From: UBA7672 sp964550535
GTDB taxonomy: Bacteria; Pseudomonadota; Alphaproteobacteria; Caulobacterales; Hyphomonadaceae
Direction of reading: 5' to 3'
Length of the DNA: 35,156 nt
Assembly (NCBI GenBank): GCA_964550535.1
Contig: CAZJZQ010000021.1
Coordinates: 1-35,156 of the forward strand
Part shown: in pieces, positions 30,737-35,156 of the stretch
Position numbering within the stretch: the first letter of the stretch is position 1
How the letters are laid out: each line of letters begins with the position of its first letter
The notes under the pieces: model-generated
Database searches by the model: none
What the model was told of the DNA's origin: nothing
The model's input: only the letters and a program-made list of their open reading frames with translations
Position numbers and translations under genes: made by a program

Positions 30737-32023
30737 TTGCCAAGCGCATTTGACGCCGCGCGCCGCCTGATCGCCGCGATGCTGGACGGCCGGACCACCG
30801 ACGATATCGCGCGGCAGACGCGTTCCGACACGGCGACGCCGTTAAAGCCCTGGATCCGCCCGGCCAAGCGGCTGGAGCCGGCATTCACGGCCGCCAACTG
30901 GAGAACCTTGCTGGGCAATAGCGTCGCAAGCGATGCGGATCGCGACGCAATCTATGACGGCGCCGCTCAAGAACAGCTGGCGGGGTATTCCCACAATATC
31001 GAGAATTATATCGGCGCCCTGCGAGTGCCGGTGGGCGTTATAGGGCCGTTGAGAGTGAATGGCGTTTTCGCCAAGGACGATTTCTACGTTCCGTTGGCGA
31101 CGACAGAGGCCGCGCTGGTGGCGAGTTATGGCCGGGGCGCGCGGCTGATCTCATCGGTCGGGGGATGTACGACGGCCACGCTTGCCGAGGGGGTGCACCG
31201 GTCTCCCGGTTTTGCATTCAGCACGACAACCGAAGCGGGCCTGTTCGTGGCGTGGGCGTGCGAAGCGTTCGATGCGCTGAAGACTGTGGCGCAGAGCACG
31301 ACCCGGCATGGCAAGCTGGTGGAGATGTCGCCACACATTGAAGGCGATCACGTCTATCTTCTGCTGACCTATACGACGGGCGATGCGGCGGGCCAGAACA
31401 TGGTGACCATCGCAACAGAAGCGGTGTGCCGCGCCATTGAGGAAAGCAGCCCGATCAAGCCGTTGTTCTGGTTCGTCGAGGCCAACTTTTCCGGCGACAA
31501 GAAGGCTTCACACCTGTCCTTTCTCTCCGTGCGCGGGCGAAAGGTGACGGCGTCGGTAGAATTGCCGGGTGAAGCGGTGGAGCAGCAGCTCCACACGACG
31601 GCGGCGCGAATGCAGGACTACTGGCGCATGTCGGCGTTGGGCGGTGTGATGTCGGGCTCTATCGGCGTGCAGGGACATTACGCCAACGGGCTCGCCGCGC
31701 TGTATCTTGCCACGGGACAGGACGTGGCGTGCGTGGCGGAGAGCGCCGTCGGAGTGACGCGCATCGAATTGCGTGACGGCAATCGGTTATTTGTGTCGGT
31801 GACGCTGCCGAACATCATTGTTGGGACGGTTGGAGGCGGAACGGGCCTGCCGACGCAATCGGCGGGGTTGAATATCCTGGGACTGAAAGGCACCGGGAAG
31901 GCGCGGGCCTTTGCCGAAGTCTGCGCGGCTGTCTGTCTGGCGGGCGAGTTGTCGATCATTGGCGCGCTATGCGCACATGATTTCGCCAGCGCGCACCAGA
32001 GGCTTGCGAGGGGAAAAACGTGA
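30737..32023 (+). CDS. Hydroxymethylglutaryl-CoA reductase
   Basis: A 428-residue HMG-CoA reductase, which reduces HMG-CoA to mevalonate with NAD(P)H. Motifs: ENYIGALRVPVGVIGPLRV (89-107), PLATTEAALVAS with catalytic Glu124, GDAAGQNM (dinucleotide region), GDKKASH with catalytic Lys255, ATGQDVA with Asp329, GTVGGGTGLPTQ, and AHQRLAR with His420. All four catalytic residues of the human enzyme have counterparts. GTVGGGT and overall alignment favour class I. The start is TTG 30737 (GGGAG seven bases upstream). Its last bases GTGA overlap the UbiA gene. Most alphaproteobacteria make isoprenoids by the MEP route, so this gene is notable; no other mevalonate gene is in view. Confidence 0.93.
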   Translation: MPSAFDAARRLIAAMLDGRTTDDIARQTRSDTATPLKPWIRPAKRLEPAFTAANWRTLLGNSVASDADRDAIYDGAAQEQLAGYSHNIENYIGALRVPVGVIGPLRVNGVFAKDDFYVPLATTEAALVASYGRGARLISSVGGCTTATLAEGVHRSPGFAFSTTTEAGLFVAWACEAFDALKTVAQSTTRHGKLVEMSPHIEGDHVYLLLTYTTGDAAGQNMVTIATEAVCRAIEESSPIKPLFWFVEANFSGDKKASHLSFLSVRGRKVTASVELPGEAVEQQLHTTAARMQDYWRMSALGGVMSGSIGVQGHYANGLAALYLATGQDVACVAESAVGVTRIELRDGNRLFVSVTLPNIIVGTVGGGTGLPTQSAGLNILGLKGTGKARAFAEVCAAVCLAGELSIIGALCAHDFASAHQRLARGKT

Positions 32024-33006
32024 CCGAACCCGTTGCTCCTGCCGCAGCCGTGGCGACGCCTCCCGTCGCGCCTCGCCTCTCCTTTGCTGCAAGGCTGTGG
32101 ACGTATCAGGCGGAACGTTTTCCGCTGGTGAAACACGGTCTGCTGATTGCTGCGTTCGGGGCGTCTGCGGTGTGCCTGTCCGCTCTGCTGCGTGGACCGG
32201 TGGAGACGCCCAGCCTGCATGCGATCGCAGTATCCGTGGTTGTGCTGTTGTGCTTCTTCACACAGCTGCGCGTCGCGGACGAGCACAAGGATCATGAGGA
32301 AGACGCGAAGTATCGTCCGGAGCGGCCGGTGCCGCGTGGTCTGGTGTCGCTGGCGGAACTGCGCGGCGTCGCAATTGCCGCAGGCGTGGTGCAGCTGGTG
32401 TTGTCGGCGACGCTGGGATGGGGGCTGGTCGGCCTGCTGCTGGTCGTGTGGGGCTGGATGGCGCTCATGACGAAGGAGTTCTTCGCGCCGCGCGCCCTGA
32501 AGAAGCGTCCCATTCTCTACATGGTGTCTCACATGGCGGTGATGCCGCTGATCGACCTTTACGCCACCGCCTGCGACTGGGCTCCGGCGGGTGAGAAGGC
32601 CTCAGGTTTCGGTCTGGTGCTGTCGGCCTTTCTCGCATTGTCGCTGTTCAACGGGATCGTGCTGGAGATCGCGCGCAAGAGCTGGGCGCCGGAGCAGGAG
32701 CGTGAGGGGGTGGAGACGTATTCCCGGCTATGGGGCGCCCGCCGCGCCGGGCTGACGGTTGCGGCCGCTGCTTTCGTGGGGCTGTTGCTGTCGGCTTATG
32801 TACATGTGCATTCCGGCGCAGGCCTGGTGTTTCTGATCGGCCTGCTGCTGGCGGCGGCGTGGGTGGTCTATGCGGCCATTGACTATGCGACAAGCGCTGT
32901 GCCCAAGACCGCAAAACATCTTGAGACGGCGTCGGGTGCGTTTGTGCTGGCGAACTATCTGTTGCTGGGCGTGCTGCCGATGATCGAGCGCGCATGGTTT
33001 TCTTGA
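32020..33006 (+). CDS. UbiA-family prenyltransferase
   Basis: A 328-residue integral-membrane prenyltransferase with about eight to nine helices. The Mg2+-diphosphate motif is clear: RVADEHKDHEEDAKYRPERP (Asp87, Asp91, Asp95), followed by VPRG. The second Asp-rich region is less standard: KKRPILYMVSHMAVMPLIDLYATA. UbiA enzymes transfer a polyprenyl chain from its diphosphate to an aromatic or other acceptor in the membrane; the acceptor here is unknown. The GTG start overlaps the HMG-CoA reductase stop by four bases (GAGGGG upstream) and its 3' end overlaps the next gene by 13 bases. The three genes are therefore one tightly coupled operon. Confidence 0.88.
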   Translation: MTEPVAPAAAVATPPVAPRLSFAARLWTYQAERFPLVKHGLLIAAFGASAVCLSALLRGPVETPSLHAIAVSVVVLLCFFTQLRVADEHKDHEEDAKYRPERPVPRGLVSLAELRGVAIAAGVVQLVLSATLGWGLVGLLLVVWGWMALMTKEFFAPRALKKRPILYMVSHMAVMPLIDLYATACDWAPAGEKASGFGLVLSAFLALSLFNGIVLEIARKSWAPEQEREGVETYSRLWGARRAGLTVAAAAFVGLLLSAYVHVHSGAGLVFLIGLLLAAAWVVYAAIDYATSAVPKTAKHLETASGAFVLANYLLLGVLPMIERAWFS

Positions 33007-35156
33007 GCGAAGGTTCCGCTGTTCTGATGCATGGCGCGGAAGCGTTCGATCCTGCGCGCGCCGGTGGAAAGGGCGCCGCGTTGGCGCGCCTGGCGGCGAC
33101 GTTCGCAGTCCCGGAGTTCTTTGTGATTCCGCCGGATGCATTTGATGTGGCGGGCCTGACGCCAGCCTATGTCTCTGGCGTCGATGCGGCGGTGCGCGGC
33201 CTTGGTGCGGGGCCGTTTGCAGTCCGTTCATCGGGTGTCGAAGAGGATGGCGCGGACAGCGCCCATGCCGGACAGTTTGCAACCGAGCTTAATGTTGTCG
33301 CGTCCGGCGTGCCGGCGGCGGCCCATCGCGTGTGGCAATCGGGGTTCAGCGATACCCTGGCCGCTTATCGCAAAGCCAAGGGGCTGGCGGGCGACCCACA
33401 ACCGCCGGCTGTCATTGTTCAACGCATGGTGCCAGCGCGTGCGGCTGGCGTCGCGTTCTCCGCAGACCCTGTAAGCGGCGACAGGACTGTTGTGATTATC
33501 AGCGCCGTCGCCGGACTGGCGGACAGACTCGTTAGCGGAGAGGTGGATGGCGATAGCTATCGCATAGGAGTCGACGGAGCGACGCTGGAGGCGCAGCTTG
33601 CTGGTGAAGCGCCGGTGTTAAGCGAGGCCGAGCGCGCGCAAGTTGCGGCGATGGCGCGCAAGGCGGCGGATCATTTTGGTTCGCCGCAGGACACGGAATG
33701 GGCGTTCGGGCCGGACGGGTTGAAGATGCTGCAATCCCGCCCGATCACGACGCTGGCGAAAATGGATGAAGGGACATCCCAAAGCGCTGGCGGCGATCTG
33801 ACGATCTGGGACAATTCAAACATCGTCGAAAGCTATCCGGGCGTGACATCGGTGCTGACGTTCTCGTTCGCACGCTATGTTTACAGCCATGTGTATCAGG
33901 CTTTCTCGCGCCTGATGGGTGTACCGGCTGCGGATGTCGCGACAAACCGCGCAGTGTTCGAGAACATGCTCGGCCGGGTGGATGGGCGAGTCTATTACAA
34001 CCTGCTGAACTGGTATCGTGCACTGGCGCTGTTTCCAGGCTTCAAGGCAAATCGGGCCTTTATGGAAGGCATGATGGGTGTGGCGGAAGCGTTGCCGCAG
34101 GAAATGGCGGATGCGATCGCGCCGCCGTCGGACGATCCCGTGGAAAGATTTGTCGACAACCTGAAACTGGCGCGCGTGGGCGCCGGCCTGGCGTGGCACG
34201 AGTTCACAATTCGCGGCGTCATTCGCAGGTTCTACCAGCGGCTGAACAGCGCTCTCGCCACGCCGGACGCCGCGATCGATGCGATGACGCCAGTGCGGCT
34301 GGCGGCGGAGTATCGCAGGCTGGAGGAGCGGTTGTTGGCGCGATGGGGCGCGCCCCTGATCAATGATTTCCTCTGCATGATCGCCTTCGGAGCGGCTCAG
34401 AAAGTGATGCAGAAATGGGCCGGCGATGATGGTGTCGCCTTCATGTCGGCCATGCTGATCGGACAGGGAGACATCATTTCCGCTGAACCGGCCCGCCGGA
34501 TTCGAAACATGGGCGCCATGGCGGCGGGCGACGACATGCTGGTGACGCGTCTCGCTTCAGGTGACGCTTCGGCGCTGGCGTTGCGGCCGCAACTCCAGGC
34601 TGCGTTCGACTCGTACATCGCAAAATTTGGTGACCGGTGCACGCAAGAGCTAAAGCTCGAAAGCCGCACGCTGCATGAAGACCCGTCGCAAATTTTGATG
34701 GCGGTCGCCGCCGCCGCGCAGATTCGTGGCTTACAGGGCGCGCCTGAGCGGACCACGGAAGACCGGCTGGACGTTTTGATCGCGTCGCCCATGAAGCGCC
34801 TGCTGGCGCGATGGTTGCTGAAATGGGCAAAGGCGCGCGTGCGGGACCGCGAGAACCTGCGGTTCGAGAGAACACGGTTGTTCGGGCGTGTGCGCCGGAT
34901 TTTCCTGGCGCTCGGCGCGCGCTTCACGGAAGCAGGCGTGCTAGATGATCGCCGCGAGGTTTTCAACCTGACGGTGGATGAACTGTTGGGAGCGGTGGAG
35001 GGCGGCGGCGTCACGCAGGATCTGCGGTCGCTGGCGCGTCAACGCGGGCAAGAACTGGCGGCGGCGCTGATCCGGCCGGACCCGCCGGAGCGATTCGCTG
35101 TGAGCGGCGCTCATATCACTGGCGCAACGTCGCTGGCGGCGCGCGCACGCGGTACG
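32994..35156 (+). CDS. PEP-synthase/rifampin-phosphotransferase-like enzyme (5' part)
   Basis: The frame is open from ATG 32994 to the window edge (721 codons, no stop), so the gene is truncated by the window. The N-terminal part is the ATP-binding domain of pyruvate phosphate dikinases: RAGGKGAALARLA, FAVRSSGVEEDGADSAHAGQF, VQRMVPARAAGVAFSADPVSGD and EWAFGPDGLKMLQSRPI (to about residue 255). A long linker domain follows (WDNSNIVESYPGVTSVLTFS onward) and then RENLRFERTRLFGRVRR with EAGVLDDRREVFNLTVDELL, which normally precedes the mobile phospho-His domain; that domain lies past the edge. Such enzymes move phosphate from ATP (giving AMP) to pyruvate or a small molecule. It overlaps the UbiA gene by 13 bases, which suggests a shared pathway. 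Confidence 0.85.
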   Translation, partial: MVFLSEGSAVLMHGAEAFDPARAGGKGAALARLAATFAVPEFFVIPPDAFDVAGLTPAYVSGVDAAVRGLGAGPFAVRSSGVEEDGADSAHAGQFATELNVVASGVPAAAHRVWQSGFSDTLAAYRKAKGLAGDPQPPAVIVQRMVPARAAGVAFSADPVSGDRTVVIISAVAGLADRLVSGEVDGDSYRIGVDGATLEAQLAGEAPVLSEAERAQVAAMARKAADHFGSPQDTEWAFGPDGLKMLQSRPITTLAKMDEGTSQSAGGDLTIWDNSNIVESYPGVTSVLTFSFARYVYSHVYQAFSRLMGVPAADVATNRAVFENMLGRVDGRVYYNLLNWYRALALFPGFKANRAFMEGMMGVAEALPQEMADAIAPPSDDPVERFVDNLKLARVGAGLAWHEFTIRGVIRRFYQRLNSALATPDAAIDAMTPVRLAAEYRRLEERLLARWGAPLINDFLCMIAFGAAQKVMQKWAGDDGVAFMSAMLIGQGDIISAEPARRIRNMGAMAAGDDMLVTRLASGDASALALRPQLQAAFDSYIAKFGDRCTQELKLESRTLHEDPSQILMAVAAAAQIRGLQGAPERTTEDRLDVLIASPMKRLLARWLLKWAKARVRDRENLRFERTRLFGRVRRIFLALGARFTEAGVLDDRREVFNLTVDELLGAVEGGGVTQDLRSLARQRGQELAAALIRPDPPERFAVSGAHITGATSLAARARGT

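Noticed and set aside
1..35156. tRNA or rRNA genes, CRISPR arrays, insertion sequences, phage or toxin-antitoxin genes
   Set aside because: Looked for in all intergenic stretches on both strands; none seen. The only RHH domain present is the one fused to PII, so it is not part of a toxin-antitoxin pair.

Overview
The window is GC-rich, densely coded DNA with Shine-Dalgarno-led genes, typical of an alphaproteobacterium. The gene content (two UrcA-family proteins, a DUF5671 membrane protein, a DUF952 gene overlapping class-2 pyrD, bfd upstream of bfr, many small lipoproteins) suggests a Hyphomonadaceae/Caulobacterales-like organism. That placement is inference from gene style, not from a marker gene. 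Apart from one 10-N gap inside pyrD the sequence is continuous. No tRNA, rRNA, CRISPR array, transposase or phage gene was seen.

Layout. 1-6.2 kb: the 3' end of clpA with its terminator, a DUF1176-like lipoprotein, a NUDIX hydrolase, a 26-residue membrane microprotein, a Ca2+/Na+ antiporter, a SixA-type phosphatase and a large multidomain lipoprotein (thioredoxin-like fold, haem c site, type-II copper monooxygenase, EF-hand). 6.4-12.6 kb: RNA ligase RtcB behind a large palindrome, a 25-codon ORF with its own terminator, a coupled DUF4105/alpha-beta hydrolase pair, a VOC protein, the iron-storage pair bfd-bfr with a Fur-like operator, a TetR regulator and a GNAT acetyltransferase. 12.7-18.9 kb: tex, a DUF952 gene and pyrD, two UrcA proteins with similar upstream regions, and a quinone oxidoreductase.

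18.9-21.4 kb is the most unusual part. Two tandem receiver-like proteins, one lacking the phospho-acceptor Asp, are divergent from a single ORF that joins a ribbon-helix-helix (RHH) DNA-binding domain to a complete PII nitrogen-sensor protein. The shared promoter region carries three half-sites of one heptamer. This reads as a candidate one-component regulator that could couple 2-oxoglutarate/adenylate sensing directly to DNA binding, an arrangement comparable to NikR (RHH plus a ferredoxin-like sensor domain).

21.4-30.6 kb: an MscS-type channel with a small membrane protein, then a minus-strand block in which an ATP-dependent DNA ligase and its usual partner, a metallo-beta-lactamase-fold exonuclease, are separated by five genes: a protein with an eight-cysteine internal duplication, a DUF5671 protein, an MpaB/DUF2236 haem oxygenase-like protein, a Tat-type carboxylesterase lipoprotein and a small membrane-anchored protein. 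30.7 kb to the end: a plus-strand operon with overlapping genes for HMG-CoA reductase, a UbiA prenyltransferase and a PEP-synthase/rifampin-phosphotransferase-like enzyme that runs off the window. It looks like part of an isoprenoid-related pathway that I cannot name.
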